Source: Atribacterota bacterium
Lineage (GTDB): Bacteria; Atribacterota; Atribacteria; Atribacterales; Caldatribacteriaceae
Length of the DNA stretch: 64,000 nucleotides
NCBI GenBank assembly: GCA_039638595.1
Contig: JBDIWM010000001.1
Coordinates: 62,001 to 126,000 of the forward strand
Direction: 5' to 3'
This document shows positions 45,643 through 55,055 of this stretch, in pieces; position 1 is the first letter of the stretch; each line of letters starts with the position of its first letter. The notes below the pieces were generated by a model that saw nothing but the letters and a program-made list of their open reading frames with translations, ran no database searches and was not told the origin of the DNA. A program made the translations under genes and the position numbers.

Positions 45643-45717
45643 TGGCTGGGGCGGAAGGATTCGAACCTTCGAATAAGGGATCCAAAGTCCCTTGCCTTAC
45701 CGCTTGGCCACGCCCCA
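45643..45717 (-). tRNA. tRNA-Gln (TTG anticodon)
   Basis: Read on the minus strand, the 75-base gene has acceptor arm TGGGGCG/CGCCCCA, a D-arm with GCCAAGCGGTAAGGC, an anticodon loop CTTTGGA giving TTG, a T-loop TTCGAAT and an encoded CCA end. It lies just before glmU. Its 5' end overlaps the 3' end of the open frame at 45697-46122. Confidence 0.95.
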
Positions 45718-46122
45718 TCCCTTGCGCAGAGCGCTTTCAATTATATCCCGAAGGTTCATGGGTGTCAACGAGATGTACAAGTTCACCTCGTGGGCACGCT
45801 CGATAAGACCAGTATCCTTCAGTAAACCCGGGGTGTCCTGGATTCCAAACTCCAATTTAGTCATTTTTATTGTACACTTCTTTCGTCCATCTTTGAAGGT
45901 GAAAACGCGGGCTTGAAAATTAATTTCGTCATCATGGAGATTCCAGAACTCTCCCGGAAGGTTCGTTTTCATCACCTGACCATTGTCTTGACCAAATCGA
46001 TCGTAACCCGAAAATAAAGGGAGGAAAAGGCGGAACTGAAAAACCCCATACCCTGCCTTTTCAGAAAGGGAACGGATACCGAGCGTATCAACAGCGATGA
46101 AGTCACCGGAAGTTTGGAAATC
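45697..46122 (-). pseudogene. Open frame without a usable start; decayed gene or N-terminally broken protein
   Basis: The frame is open for 142 codons from a TGA at 46123-46125 down to a stop at 45697, inside the tRNA-Gln gene. The codon pattern looks protein-like (for example GYGVFQFRLFLPLF, NLHDDEINFQARVF, IKMTKLEFGIQD). However, the first possible starts are the GTG/ATG at 45975/45972, which would leave 92 residues and lack a good ribosome site. Immediately before the TGA the same frame reads AIEFCVLTLAVISD, like the hydrophobic end of a signal peptide. A single TGA lesion in a secreted protein gene would explain this. Family not recognised. Confidence 0.4.
45869..45897 (-). promoter_or_regulatory. 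Possible promoter for tRNA-Gln and glmU
   Basis: On the minus strand TTCAAA and TACAAT are 17 bases apart, about 150 bases before the tRNA. It lies inside the open frame at 45697-46122 and so could be chance. Confidence 0.3.
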
Positions 46123-46405
46123 TCAGTCTGAGATTACAGCCAGCGTGAGGACACAGAATTCTATCGCTTTTTGTTTATCCTACCTATTGCAGATTCACAT
46201 GAATTTATATCTGAAAATAGCAGAGAAAATATGCAGGGAAACAATTGAAAGGTGATGCGAAAAACCGAGCAACTCAAAAAAAGAAACTCCGTAAAGCGCA
46301 AAAATGCAGCCAAAAAAACTATTTCCACCTCGACGAAAACTCAAAACACTCAGTAAAAATCGATAATCACCCATGCTATCGTAGAGTTCAAGAAAAAGAG
46401 TCTAC
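46123..46405. other. A/T-rich gap with no supportable gene
   Basis: About 280 bases between the end of the chemosensory operon (HD-GYP gene) and the broken frame. It has A-runs on the plus strand. I see no strong hairpin-plus-T terminator, no tRNA and no convincing reading frame. Confidence 0.5.
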
Positions 46406-47401
46406 TTACTTATTCCCCTTTACTGCCCTGAAGAAACTACGGTATTCAAAAAGGATGGAAAAGACTTTAGGATCAAAACGCTTCCTTTCCTTTTCCATTA
46501 TGGCATATGCTTCATCCAGGGAATAAGCAGGACGATAATGACGTGCAGATGTCAAAGCATTAAACACATCTGCTACCGCCACAATCCGAGCCGAAAGCGG
46601 AATCTCTTCGCCTCGCAGACCATAGGGATATCCCGAACCATCAAAGCGTTCATGATGATAGAGGGCTACTTCGTAACAGGTCTTGAGTATTTCATTTTCG
46701 GGATGGCGCATGATAGCTTCTTTCAGGATATCTGCTCCATAGAACGTATGATTTTCGACCAACTTCCGTTCCTCAGGAGTATAAGGACCAGGTTTACGAA
46801 GAAGGTCGGTGGAGATAATAATTTTCCCGATGTCATGGAAAGCGGAAGCGATTCGGAGTCGTTCCGCAAATCGAAGATCCTCCACTTCGTAACGCTCACT
46901 ATAAGCACGAGCAAGGATGAAGGAGAGAATACGAATATCGCGAACATGTTTCCCAGTATGGCCATCTTGCATTTCAATGATTTTTAAGGGTAGTTCAAGT
47001 ACCACATCAAGTGTTGACCAGGTAAGTTTACGAAGCCCAGAGCGGAGATAGGCAAAGAGTTTTTTTGCCGATACCGGTTTTTCCAGAAAATCATCGGCAC
47101 CACATTCTAAAGCACGGATGACGGCTTCTTCTTCACCATGACCAGAAAGGACGATAATATATGGATAAACATAGGAAAGCCGGTTACGTAACGCCGTAAT
47201 CATTTCAAAACCATCCATTTCCGGCATACTGAGATCGGTGATGATAATTCGATAGGCATGAGGATGCCCCTCAAATATTTCCAGCGCTTCCTTTCCATTT
47301 CCGGCGCTTTGCACTTCGTATCCCCATGTTTCAAGGTATTTTGCAATGACCTCTATGATAACCGGTTCGTCATCCACAAGAAGAACTTTAAAATCGCTCA
47401 C
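46406..47401 (-). CDS. Response regulator with HD-GYP domain (probable cyclic di-GMP phosphodiesterase)
   Basis: A 331-residue protein. The N-terminal receiver domain has the acidic pair near residues 10-11, the phospho-acceptor Asp about 56 in TDLSMPEMDG and the Lys in FLEKPVSAKK. The C-terminal HD-GYP domain has FHDIGK, the ENHTFYGADIL segment, YHHERFDGSGYPYGL (the GYP motif) and VADVFNALTSARHYRPA. It would hydrolyse cyclic di-GMP when phosphorylated. It is the last gene of the chemosensory operon, 10 bases after a CheX-like gene, and is the only recognisable output enzyme. Confidence 0.92.
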   Translation of the reverse strand: MSDFKVLLVDDEPVIIEVIAKYLETWGYEVQSAGNGKEALEIFEGHPHAYRIIITDLSMPEMDGFEMITALRNRLSYVYPYIIVLSGHGEEEAVIRALECGADDFLEKPVSAKKLFAYLRSGLRKLTWSTLDVVLELPLKIIEMQDGHTGKHVRDIRILSFILARAYSERYEVEDLRFAERLRIASAFHDIGKIIISTDLLRKPGPYTPEERKLVENHTFYGADILKEAIMRHPENEILKTCYEVALYHHERFDGSGYPYGLRGEEIPLSARIVAVADVFNALTSARHYRPAYSLDEAYAIMEKERKRFDPKVFSILFEYRSFFRAVKGNK

Positions 47402-47411
47402 GGTGAACCCC

Positions 47412-47852
47412 TTACGAAACGCTCAGACCAGCCAAAAGCAACCCTCCTCCGATAAACAAAGAAACTTTTTCTGCTGGCATGGTATTCAGTATTCCCCGCA
47501 CTACCCCACCCATCACCCCGGTGGGGGGAGTAGCTACCATCATCACATTGAGACGAGTCAAAAACGAGCCACATATCATGGTAGCGAGTTCTGAAAGGGC
47601 GCTTAAACCCATTTCAGAAGAAAGCCCACTAACATCGCCAATCATGATGCCAAGGAGAAACGAAGCCGCTTTTTCATCGAACTCCAGGCTCATAATTCCC
47701 TTCCGTTCTCCATTACATTCCAGAAGACCGGTGATGACACAGAGGACACCTGTTACCAGGTGCATATCTTCTTTAATAATTTTAAACTCGCCCAACTCAA
47801 GACCAAATGCCGAGAGTACTTCCTGAAGCGCACTGCCCAGTTCGGTAATCAT
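47412..47852 (-). CDS. CheX/CheC-like protein with altered active site
   Basis: A 146-residue protein with the CheC/CheX alpha-beta fold pattern, such as GIMSLEFDEKAASFLLGIMIG. The catalytic helix reads LSELATMICGSFLTRLN: the Glu of the E-x2-N motif is there, but Thr replaces the Asn. So it may bind CheY-P or its neighbour without fast phosphatase activity. It overlaps the next CheX-like gene by 4 bases. Confidence 0.75.
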   Translation of the reverse strand: MITELGSALQEVLSAFGLELGEFKIIKEDMHLVTGVLCVITGLLECNGERKGIMSLEFDEKAASFLLGIMIGDVSGLSSEMGLSALSELATMICGSFLTRLNVMMVATPPTGVMGGVVRGILNTMPAEKVSLFIGGGLLLAGLSVS

Positions 47853-48331
47853 GCGTTTTCCTCCAGCAAAATATTCATCTCCACATGGCCATGAGGAGTT
47901 TCAAAAACAACATGCGAGCCCCTCATGCCAAAGTTGAAGAATACCAGTCGTTCTCCCCAGAACGAACTTGGTGGCGCAGGTCGTACATTTTTGCCTGGGA
48001 AACGATTATTCACTCTGGTAAGGGCGTGACCAGCAACTAAGTTTCCAAACTCACTCACTGCCAGGATTTGTTCCTCCCAGGACGATGATGGATGACCACT
48101 CATGGTTCCATACAGCATGTTGAGAAAGGATTCTGGAACACCCAACCAGAATCTCCCTGAAAACCCTCCCGAAAAACCGACCACAGCCACAACACCATCA
48201 AACTGAATTTGGGAAATTTCCACTTCTCTTTTCGAAATCTCGCGAATACCTACACCGAGAAGCTGTACACAAACTTCTTGCGTTGCTTCAATAAAGTCCT
48301 GTACAATTTCGTAGATTTCTGCCTCGCTCAT
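47849..48331 (-). CDS. cheX: CheX-like CheY-P phosphatase
   Basis: A 160-residue CheX/CheC family protein. The catalytic helix is VSEFGNLVAGHALTRVNN, with the E-x2-N pair needed for dephosphorylating CheY-P. The C-terminal strand pattern (VFFNFGMRGSHVVFETPHG) also fits. It lies 4 bases after a CheY gene and is coupled to the degenerate copy that follows, which suggests the two work as a pair. It would turn off the signal. Confidence 0.82.
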   Translation of the reverse strand: MSEAEIYEIVQDFIEATQEVCVQLLGVGIREISKREVEISQIQFDGVVAVVGFSGGFSGRFWLGVPESFLNMLYGTMSGHPSSSWEEQILAVSEFGNLVAGHALTRVNNRFPGKNVRPAPPSSFWGERLVFFNFGMRGSHVVFETPHGHVEMNILLEENA

Positions 48332-48335
48332 ATCG

Positions 48336-48695
48336 CTACCCCCTCGCTAAATCCTCCAAAACCTCAAGGAGCCTTTGAGCAGTAAATGGCTTTTGAAGAG
48401 ACACATGAATTCCCATGTTCATGGCTTTCTTCAAGAGATTCTCGTCTCCCATGGCGCTGAGAAGTAAAATTTTTGCTTCGGGGTTTAGCATCAAGATTTC
48501 CTCCGCTGCTTGTAGGCCATCTTTGACAGGCATGGTGACATCGAGCGTTACAATATCGGGGTTGAGTTCCCGATAGAGTGCTACCGCTTCCTCTCCGTTT
48601 TTAGCTTCTCCAATCACCTCAAATTTTGAACCCATACAGGCCTTTTTGACCATATTTCTGACAAGGGGTGAATCGTCCACTACCAGGACCCGCAT
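48336..48695 (-). CDS. cheY: CheY-like single-domain response regulator
   Basis: A 119-residue receiver domain with VVDDSP, the phospho-acceptor Asp52 in TLDVTMPVKDG, the conserved Ser in LLLSAMG and Lys102 in SLQKPF. There is no output domain. It lies between cheB (6-base gap) and cheX (4-base gap). It would carry the phosphate from CheA to a partner or serve as a phosphate sink; no flagellar motor is visible as target. Confidence 0.92.
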   Translation of the reverse strand: MRVLVVDDSPLVRNMVKKACMGSKFEVIGEAKNGEEAVALYRELNPDIVTLDVTMPVKDGLQAAEEILMLNPEAKILLLSAMGDENLLKKAMNMGIHVSLQKPFTAQRLLEVLEDLARG

Positions 48696-48701
48696 ATCGC
48701 G

Positions 48702-49766
48702 TCACCTCGTTCCCACCTTTTTCACAATCTCTCTATAAATTTGGTACGACGGAAGAACCACATCCGTCCCACCTCTTACGATGGCTTCTTGGGGCATACC
48801 AAAAACGATCGCCGTTTCTTCAGATTCAGCGATGGTATACCCTCCACTCTGGCGTATTCTCACCATGGCTTCAGCACCATCGTCCCCCATACCTGTCATG
48901 AGCACCCCTACCATTCGTTCACCAAAAACTTCCAGTACCGACATCATCATCACATCCACCGAAGGCATGAACATATGTTTGGGAATGGTGGAAAGGAGAA
49001 TCAGAATTTCTTCTCCTTTACGTCCTACTTTGAGGTGATATCCCCCTTTCCCCACGTATACCACTCCTGGCTCCACCAACATACCATTTTCTGCTTCCAC
49101 CACTCTAAGAGCACAGTAAGTATTGAGCCTCTCCGCATAAGATTTCGTAAAAGCAGGAGGCATGTGCTGGACGAGAAACACCGCCGCGTTCAACTCGGCT
49201 GGAAGGAATGGTAATACATCATAAATGGTTTTTGGCCCTCCAGTGGATATCCCAATGGCCACGGCTGAGAAGGAAAGGAACGGTTGCCGGTGACGGAACA
49301 CCTTTTTTTCAACGGGAGAAACCGCTTTTCGCTGAGCAAGTCTTTGCAGAATGCGTTTCTTTCGGGAAGCTTTACAGGCAGCGCGCAACTTTTCCAGGAG
49401 TTCTTCCTGCACCAGATAAACATTAGTCGAAACCGTTCCACCAGGTTTGGCCACACAATCAAACGCCCCAAGCTCCAGTGCTTCAAAAGTCGTTACGGAA
49501 CCATCCTGGGTAAGAGAAGAGACCACCACCACAGGAGCGATGGCTTCCTCTACGATAATCTGGAGGGCTGTCAAGCCATCCATTTTAGGCATATTGACAT
49601 CCATGGTGATAACATCTGGGTGCAATGTCCGGGCCTTTTCCACCGCATCTTCTCCATCTCGGGCAACATCGATCACTTCAAAATCTGGTGACGCTGCAAT
49701 GATCCTAGTTAACACCTTACGCATCAAGGCTGAATCATCGACTACCAGTACTCGCCACTTTTCCAA
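48702..49766 (-). CDS. cheB: Chemotaxis protein-glutamate methylesterase
   Basis: A 354-residue CheB. The receiver domain (1-120) has Asp56 in TMDVNMPKMDG. A linker leads to the methylesterase domain, with the catalytic Ser in IGISTGGPKT, His in VQHMPPAFTKSYAERL and Asp in MTGMGDDGAEAM. It removes methyl groups or deamidates glutamines on receptors after phosphorylation by CheA. It lies 5 bases after the triple CheW gene. Confidence 0.95.
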   Translation of the reverse strand: MEKWRVLVVDDSALMRKVLTRIIAASPDFEVIDVARDGEDAVEKARTLHPDVITMDVNMPKMDGLTALQIIVEEAIAPVVVVSSLTQDGSVTTFEALELGAFDCVAKPGGTVSTNVYLVQEELLEKLRAACKASRKKRILQRLAQRKAVSPVEKKVFRHRQPFLSFSAVAIGISTGGPKTIYDVLPFLPAELNAAVFLVQHMPPAFTKSYAERLNTYCALRVVEAENGMLVEPGVVYVGKGGYHLKVGRKGEEILILLSTIPKHMFMPSVDVMMMSVLEVFGERMVGVLMTGMGDDGAEAMVRIRQSGGYTIAESEETAIVFGMPQEAIVRGGTDVVLPSYQIYREIVKKVGTR

Positions 49767-49771
49767 GATAC

Positions 49772-51277
49772 TTACTCTCCTTCCTGAAACCTTTTCAGCG
49801 CTTTTTTCGGTACCCTTTTTTGAGGTTCCTCTTTGGTTTCCCCCTCCAGGATTTTCGCCATCGTTTCAATTTCCCTCTCACTAAAAATCCGATTAAGGTC
49901 AAGGATAAGGATGATTTCCTCTTCCAGACGAGCGACGTTTTTGATAAACCTTCCCGACTCACCCGATAACACGACTTCGGGCACGGTGGATATAGCGCTC
50001 TGCGGGATTTTTTCCACACCCTCCACTGCATCAACAATCAAACCGGTCTTTTTCTCCTCGATTTCGGCCACGATAATTCGGGTGGATTCGTCCCGCTTAC
50101 CCTGGATAAGACCAAAGTGCCTGCGCAAATCCACAATCGGGGTCACTTCACCCCGAAGATTCATCACTCCTTCCAGAAATTCTGGAGCTCGGGGAACTCT
50201 GGTAATGGTAGCAATGCGGTTGATTTCTCGTACCTCCTCAATATCAACACCATACCGTTCTTCCGCCACCCGGAAAATGATGTACTGCGTTTCTACCTCT
50301 CGACCTATGGTTTTCGCTTCCCGACTCCGTTCTCCTCCCTCCTGAGACAACCCCGCAACTTCTTCTGAAAGCAAGGCGTCACTGCGTAGAATCATTATGG
50401 TCTGTTCCTCTTTGCGCACGATACCGGCAATTCCTTTTTTGCCAGCCTGTTCAAACAGGGAAGGTGGCTTCTGAATCTCACTTTTGCGTACCCGCAAAAC
50501 TTCATGAATGCGGTCAACGATGAGTCCAAATTGCCTCCCGCGCAATCGGAGGACAATGACCTTGGTAAACTCATCCGTGCTTGCCGCAGGAAGAGCGAGC
50601 ATGGTACGCAGATCAACGATGGGAAGGACGGTGCTCCGGAGATGAATCACTCCTTTGACATGGGGTGGTACATCCGGTACTTCAGTTGGCCTAGCGTAAC
50701 GAATGATTTCTTGAACATCTTGAATGGGAAATGCATATTCTTCGCCAGCCAGTGCAAAGCTTACAATTTGCACATATTCCTCCACCCGTTTTTCATCGAA
50801 TTTCTTGTCAACAGTTCGAGCTTCTCCAGAACGAGCGTCAAAATGCGCTTCCGAAACACCCATGGTAAAGAGTTTTTCTATCTCTAAGATCATCTGCAGT
50901 GTTTCGCCGGTACGAATAACCCTGCGCACCAGTTCGCTCGCCGTTGAAGCTTCCTCTATCCGGTCTTCCGTAATCTGAATCACCTGCGCTGTACGATCCA
51001 CGACTACTCCCAGCGTTCTCCCCTTCCAATCAAGGACAACCACCTTAGAAGTCTCGAGGTCCTCTTCCTCAAAACCCATTCTTTGCCGAATACTCATCAC
51101 TGGGAGGATTTCCCCCCGAAGATTGGCAACCCCCCGCACATATGCCGGTGTCAGTGGAACCCTGGTCACTTTGGGAACCCGAACGATTTCCCGCACATAT
51201 TCAACTGGTACAGCATACATTTCCCCGGCAATGGCAAAGGTGACATACTTCGCTTCAGCTGTAGCAAGCATGCTCAC
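49772..51277 (-). CDS. cheW: Triple CheW-domain adaptor protein
   Basis: At 501 residues this is three CheW domains in one chain (about 8-150, 168-305 and 328-475). Each has the receptor-binding pattern: [15 protein letters not shown] then [26 protein letters not shown] then [29 protein letters not shown] then [16 protein letters not shown] usual CheW has about 160 residues. It would couple receptors to CheA and could bridge several receptors or both ends of the double-tipped receptor. It overlaps that receptor gene by 4 bases (ATGA). Confidence 0.93.
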   Translation of the reverse strand: MSMLATAEAKYVTFAIAGEMYAVPVEYVREIVRVPKVTRVPLTPAYVRGVANLRGEILPVMSIRQRMGFEEEDLETSKVVVLDWKGRTLGVVVDRTAQVIQITEDRIEEASTASELVRRVIRTGETLQMILEIEKLFTMGVSEAHFDARSGEARTVDKKFDEKRVEEYVQIVSFALAGEEYAFPIQDVQEIIRYARPTEVPDVPPHVKGVIHLRSTVLPIVDLRTMLALPAASTDEFTKVIVLRLRGRQFGLIVDRIHEVLRVRKSEIQKPPSLFEQAGKKGIAGIVRKEEQTIMILRSDALLSEEVAGLSQEGGERSREAKTIGREVETQYIIFRVAEERYGVDIEEVREINRIATITRVPRAPEFLEGVMNLRGEVTPIVDLRRHFGLIQGKRDESTRIIVAEIEEKKTGLIVDAVEGVEKIPQSAISTVPEVVLSGESGRFIKNVARLEEEIILILDLNRIFSEREIETMAKILEGETKEEPQKRVPKKALKRFQEGE

Positions 51278-53241
51278 ACCTCCGCTTCATGTTGGAGTTC
51301 ATCAGCAATGGCAGCAATTTCCTCAATCGCCTTGGCCAGCTCCTCCACCCCTTTTGCCTGTTCCCGAGCACCCTTGGCTGCTTCTTCAATAGCTGAAGCC
51401 GACTCGACAGCAGAAGAATTGATCTGTTCGATGGCCTTACCGGTCTCTTCAATCGCGGAAGCAATCTGTTCCAGCTCCTTTGCCACGGTATCGAACCGGG
51501 AGGTTAGGTCGAGCATCGCTTTTCTGACGCTCTCGAGAAGCTTGGTCGTTTCCCGAGCTTTTCCTACTTCACCGGCAGCAACTTTAGCTGAATCAGCGAT
51601 ATCGCTCGCAACAAGCTGAACCTGGTACTGAATATTGGTTACCAGGTCTTTGATCTGTTCGGCATTGCTCCCCGATTCGTTGGCCAGGGTCCGGATATCG
51701 TTGGCCACCACTGCGAAACCTTTGCCATACTCCCCAGCTCGGGCTGCTTCAATAAATCCATTGACCGCAAGCATATTGGTCTGTATGGTAACCTTATCGA
51801 TGGTATCCACCGTTTTCCCAATACGTCGAGCACGCTCAGAAAGAGCTTCCACATTACCGGATGCTTTTGTATAGGACTCCGATGCAAAGGAGATCCCCTC
51901 AATCATCTTCTCCACACTCACTCGATTCTGGGCTATTTTCTCCGAGAGTTGTTGCAAAAGATTTAAATCACCTTCAACTACCATCCGCAGATCCTCTACC
52001 TTCTTGGCCAGAACTTCCACAATCTGCCTGGAACGTTCGGTGGATTCAGAGAGAATGTGGGCACCCTTTTCCAGCTGCTGCAAAGCAGTACCAATCTCTT
52101 GCGCACTACTTGAAAGTTCCTCAATGTTCGAAGAGAGCTCCTCTGCTGCGGAAGCCAGAGTTTCCGAAGACTTTTCGGTATCGGTAGAGGTTTTCAATTC
52201 TTCGGCAAGTTCGACCAGTTCCTGCGCTGCAGTACTCGTTTGCGCAAAGGCTTTACTCTGTTCCTCAACCGCCTTTGAGGATTGCGCTGCAGCCGAACTC
52301 ATCTCTTCCGAGCCACTGGCCACCTGCTCGGAAGATTCCAGAAGTTCCTGGGCGGCATCGGCGCATTCATTCATATCCCGTAAAATCCTCTCCATGTGGA
52401 CATTCATTTCCACAAAACGCTGAACAATGTCTTCAAGTTGTTCAGTCACTTCACGTCCCAGCTCCACCTGAGAACGAGAATCCTCCACAATCTTTTGAAT
52501 ATCCTGTACCGTTTGCACCACAGCTTGCTTGATGTCTCCCACAATACCAGTAATCTCCCGGGCTGAACGTTCGGATATCTCCGCCAATCCCCGGACTTCG
52601 TCAGCAACCACCGCAAAACCGCTACCGTGTTCTCCTGCTCTGGCCGCCTCAATGGCAGCGTTGAGCGCCAAAAGATTGGTTTGATCGGCAATCATGACCA
52701 CCGTTTTGACGATTTCCTCAATCCGATTTGATTGTTCCTCGAGCTTGCGAATGAGCGCAGCCGATTCCTCGTTTTTCGTAGCCGATTCTTCAATAGCCCC
52801 GATGAGACCTTGAATACTCTCGTTCATCAATCCCAGTGTATTCTGAGCATCTCTGCCGCTTCGAACCATGTCCTGAGCCATGTTCTGGATGTTTTCAGCA
52901 CTTGCCCGAATCTGGTTCACCGCCGCTCGCGACTCATCCGCAGCGCTGGAAGCCTGCTCAGCCCCAGCCGCGATCTGCTCCATAGCCTTGGCCAATTCTT
53001 CCACCGCAGATGACGCCTCTTCCACTCCAGCGAGTAACTCCTCAGCCGCACTGGAAATACGCTCAGCCATGGCTTGACGTTTAGCCAAGGTTCTCGCCCG
53101 AGCCCTCTCCTGAGCTCGTTGTCGTGCTTCGTCTCTTTTGACTTGAAGCTCTTCTTCCTCTACCGAGCGAATACCTGTCCGAGTCTGAACACTCTTTGCC
53201 CCTCCCTTTGTTTCCGGAACCGCCAGCTTTTTCTGAACCAT
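51274..53241 (-). CDS. Soluble chemoreceptor with two complete signalling hairpins
   Basis: A 655-residue methyl-accepting protein with no membrane segment and no recognisable sensor domain. It has two hairpin tips: [20 protein letters not shown] at about 187-206 and [20 protein letters not shown] at about 487-506, exactly 300 residues apart. Each is flanked by matching helical arms. The N-terminal 60 residues are basic and coiled. The layout resembles the double-signalling-domain receptor DosM of Vibrio cholerae, which holds together cytoplasmic arrays. It follows the Hsp70-like gene by 27 bases and is coupled to the triple CheW gene. Confidence 0.93.
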   Translation of the reverse strand: MVQKKLAVPETKGGAKSVQTRTGIRSVEEEELQVKRDEARQRAQERARARTLAKRQAMAERISSAAEELLAGVEEASSAVEELAKAMEQIAAGAEQASSAADESRAAVNQIRASAENIQNMAQDMVRSGRDAQNTLGLMNESIQGLIGAIEESATKNEESAALIRKLEEQSNRIEEIVKTVVMIADQTNLLALNAAIEAARAGEHGSGFAVVADEVRGLAEISERSAREITGIVGDIKQAVVQTVQDIQKIVEDSRSQVELGREVTEQLEDIVQRFVEMNVHMERILRDMNECADAAQELLESSEQVASGSEEMSSAAAQSSKAVEEQSKAFAQTSTAAQELVELAEELKTSTDTEKSSETLASAAEELSSNIEELSSSAQEIGTALQQLEKGAHILSESTERSRQIVEVLAKKVEDLRMVVEGDLNLLQQLSEKIAQNRVSVEKMIEGISFASESYTKASGNVEALSERARRIGKTVDTIDKVTIQTNMLAVNGFIEAARAGEYGKGFAVVANDIRTLANESGSNAEQIKDLVTNIQYQVQLVASDIADSAKVAAGEVGKARETTKLLESVRKAMLDLTSRFDTVAKELEQIASAIEETGKAIEQINSSAVESASAIEEAAKGAREQAKGVEELAKAIEEIAAIADELQHEAEV

Positions 53242-53268
53242 CCCATATCCTCCTTTCAGGAACTGACG

Positions 53269-54750
53269 CTAAAGAACTTCCAAACCTATACCCCGCCTCT
53301 CTAAAGCCGTTCTTTCCTCCGTCACTTCAAGTACCCCTCCATGAATTGTTAACGTCTCTGCTTTACCAGTATCTGTGTCTTCCGCCACCACCTCCAGCAC
53401 TCCGTTATCGTTCACGATAAAACTAATCGCCAGCCTTGCTTCGCCCTTCTTCCATCTCCGGGGAGAATGAAAATGAAAATAACCCAATCGCAATAACCTC
53501 TCCCCTCGTTCTTGGAGCACGGCCACCGTTACCTGATTCTGCTCGTCCTGGGTATTGGTAAACATTCTGGTCGCCACCGCCGGATAAACCGTACCTCGCT
53601 CGATTACCGGCACAAAACATCCATCATCATCCAGAACACCCAGGGAATGAGGAAGGATATCCCGAAACTCCACATGGTTTAGGCGTCCTTCCAGTATTCC
53701 CGCACACACCGCTGCACCCAGAGCTACAACTTCATCGGGATTTACCTCTCCTCGTAGTACCGCTTGAGGAAACATGGATCGCACGGTTTCACGAAAAAAC
53801 GGCATCCGGGACGAACCGCCACTCAAGATCACCACATCGATATCCTGAGGAAGGACCCCCGTATCCCTCAACGTCACTTTAATGAGTTCAAAAGCCCGCT
53901 CAAAAAGATAAGCGGTCAATCGCTCAAATTGCTGGCGGGAAACGGCAAGATGCACATGTACTGGCCCATCCTCAGTCAAAGCAAGATAGGGAATAATAAC
54001 GCTGGCCTCAGTGATACTGGAGAGATCCATCTTCACCCTCTCGGCATGAATCCATAGCTGGTGCATGGCGATGGGATCGCGTTCCAGGTCCACGCCACGT
54101 TCCTCAAAAACCGTCTCAGCAACCCAGTGTACCAGCACGGCGTCAAAATCGGCACCCCCAAGTTCGGTACTCCCACCCGTTCCCATGACTTCAAATAGCC
54201 CCTCCCGGCAGTTCATCAAGGTGATATCGAAGGTTCCTCCTCCAAAATCAAGCACCAGAATACGTTTATCTCCTTTTTCATGGATTCCGTACGCCAGAGC
54301 ACCGGCAGTTGGTTCGTTCAACAGTTTCACCACCTCGATACCTCCCAGGGATGCGGCCCACAAAACACCCTGCCTCTGGTTATCATCAAAATAGGCAGGA
54401 ACAGTCACCACGGCTTGTCGAACCTGCTCCCCCAAGAAATTTGAAGCGTACTGTCGCAACTTCTGAAAGATAAGCCCTCCGATTTCTGAGGGTGTGTATT
54501 GCCTTCCAAAAATAATGTAATGATGGCTGGTGCCCATTTTTCTCTTCACTCGCAGGATAGTCTGTTCAGGCCGGGCCAGAGCATGGGATTTGGCTAGTTC
54601 ACCCACCAGAACCTGCTTCTCATTTTTAAAGTACACTACCGAAGGAGTAAGCCGAGCACCCCGTTCATTAATGATGATTTCTGGTCTCAAAGTCTTATCG
54701 ACATAAGCGACCAGAGAATTGGTCGTGCCAAAATCAATGCCCACAATCAT
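53269..54750 (-). CDS. Hsp70/DnaK-like protein without C-terminal lid
   Basis: A 493-residue Hsp70 relative. The nucleotide-binding domain has VGIDFGTTNSLVAYVD, KLLNEPTAGALAYG, LVLDFGGGTFDITL and ILSGGSSRMPFFRETV. The substrate-binding beta domain follows (NTQDEQNQVTVAVLQERGERL). The chain ends about 110 residues earlier than DnaK, so the helical lid is missing, and no DnaJ or GrpE gene is near. It overlaps the TPR-like gene by 4 bases and precedes the soluble receptor. A role in folding or assembling the signalling array is inferred. Confidence 0.9.
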   Translation of the reverse strand: MIVGIDFGTTNSLVAYVDKTLRPEIIINERGARLTPSVVYFKNEKQVLVGELAKSHALARPEQTILRVKRKMGTSHHYIIFGRQYTPSEIGGLIFQKLRQYASNFLGEQVRQAVVTVPAYFDDNQRQGVLWAASLGGIEVVKLLNEPTAGALAYGIHEKGDKRILVLDFGGGTFDITLMNCREGLFEVMGTGGSTELGGADFDAVLVHWVAETVFEERGVDLERDPIAMHQLWIHAERVKMDLSSITEASVIIPYLALTEDGPVHVHLAVSRQQFERLTAYLFERAFELIKVTLRDTGVLPQDIDVVILSGGSSRMPFFRETVRSMFPQAVLRGEVNPDEVVALGAAVCAGILEGRLNHVEFRDILPHSLGVLDDDGCFVPVIERGTVYPAVATRMFTNTQDEQNQVTVAVLQERGERLLRLGYFHFHSPRRWKKGEARLAISFIVNDNGVLEVVAEDTDTGKAETLTIHGGVLEVTEERTALERRGIGLEVL

Positions 54751-55055
54751 TGGCCTTTTCCCTCCAAAATGGAGAGATTCTCTCTAACCCTTTCATTATC
54801 GGCGTCTTCCCAAAGTGCTTCCCGCAAAATACCAATTGCTTGACTAACGAAACCATGTTCTGCCAGGATTACGGCAGCGTTGTTCAGCGCCTCGACACGC
54901 AGATGCCCACGTAATTCTGCAACTTTCATATAGAGATGAAAGGCTCCAAAAACATCCCCCTTCCGATCGCATTCTAAAGCCTGGGTAAAAAGTGTCCGCT
55001 CTGAACCTTCAGAAAAAAACACCCGAAGCCCTCTTCCCAGAGGACCACGGTTCAT
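54747..55055 (-). CDS. Small TPR-like helical repeat protein
   Basis: About 102 residues. The segment from 22 on fits two to three TPR-type helical hairpins: ALECDRKGDVFGAFHLYMK, VEALNNAAVILAEHGFVSQA, then ADNERVRENLSILEG. I chose the ATG at 55055, which overlaps the ParA stop as ATGA; the longer frame to 55118 runs inside parA. Its stop also overlaps the Hsp70 start, so ParA, TPR and Hsp70 are made as one coupled set. It may link the ATPase with the chaperone or the array. Confidence 0.72.
   Translation of the reverse strand: MNRGPLGRGLRVFFSEGSERTLFTQALECDRKGDVFGAFHLYMKVAELRGHLRVEALNNAAVILAEHGFVSQAIGILREALWEDADNERVRENLSILEGKGQ

Noticed and set aside
46245-46526. 93-residue plus-strand frame
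   Set aside because: Lysine-rich frame in an A-rich gap that runs into the antisense of the HD-GYP gene; no ribosome site.
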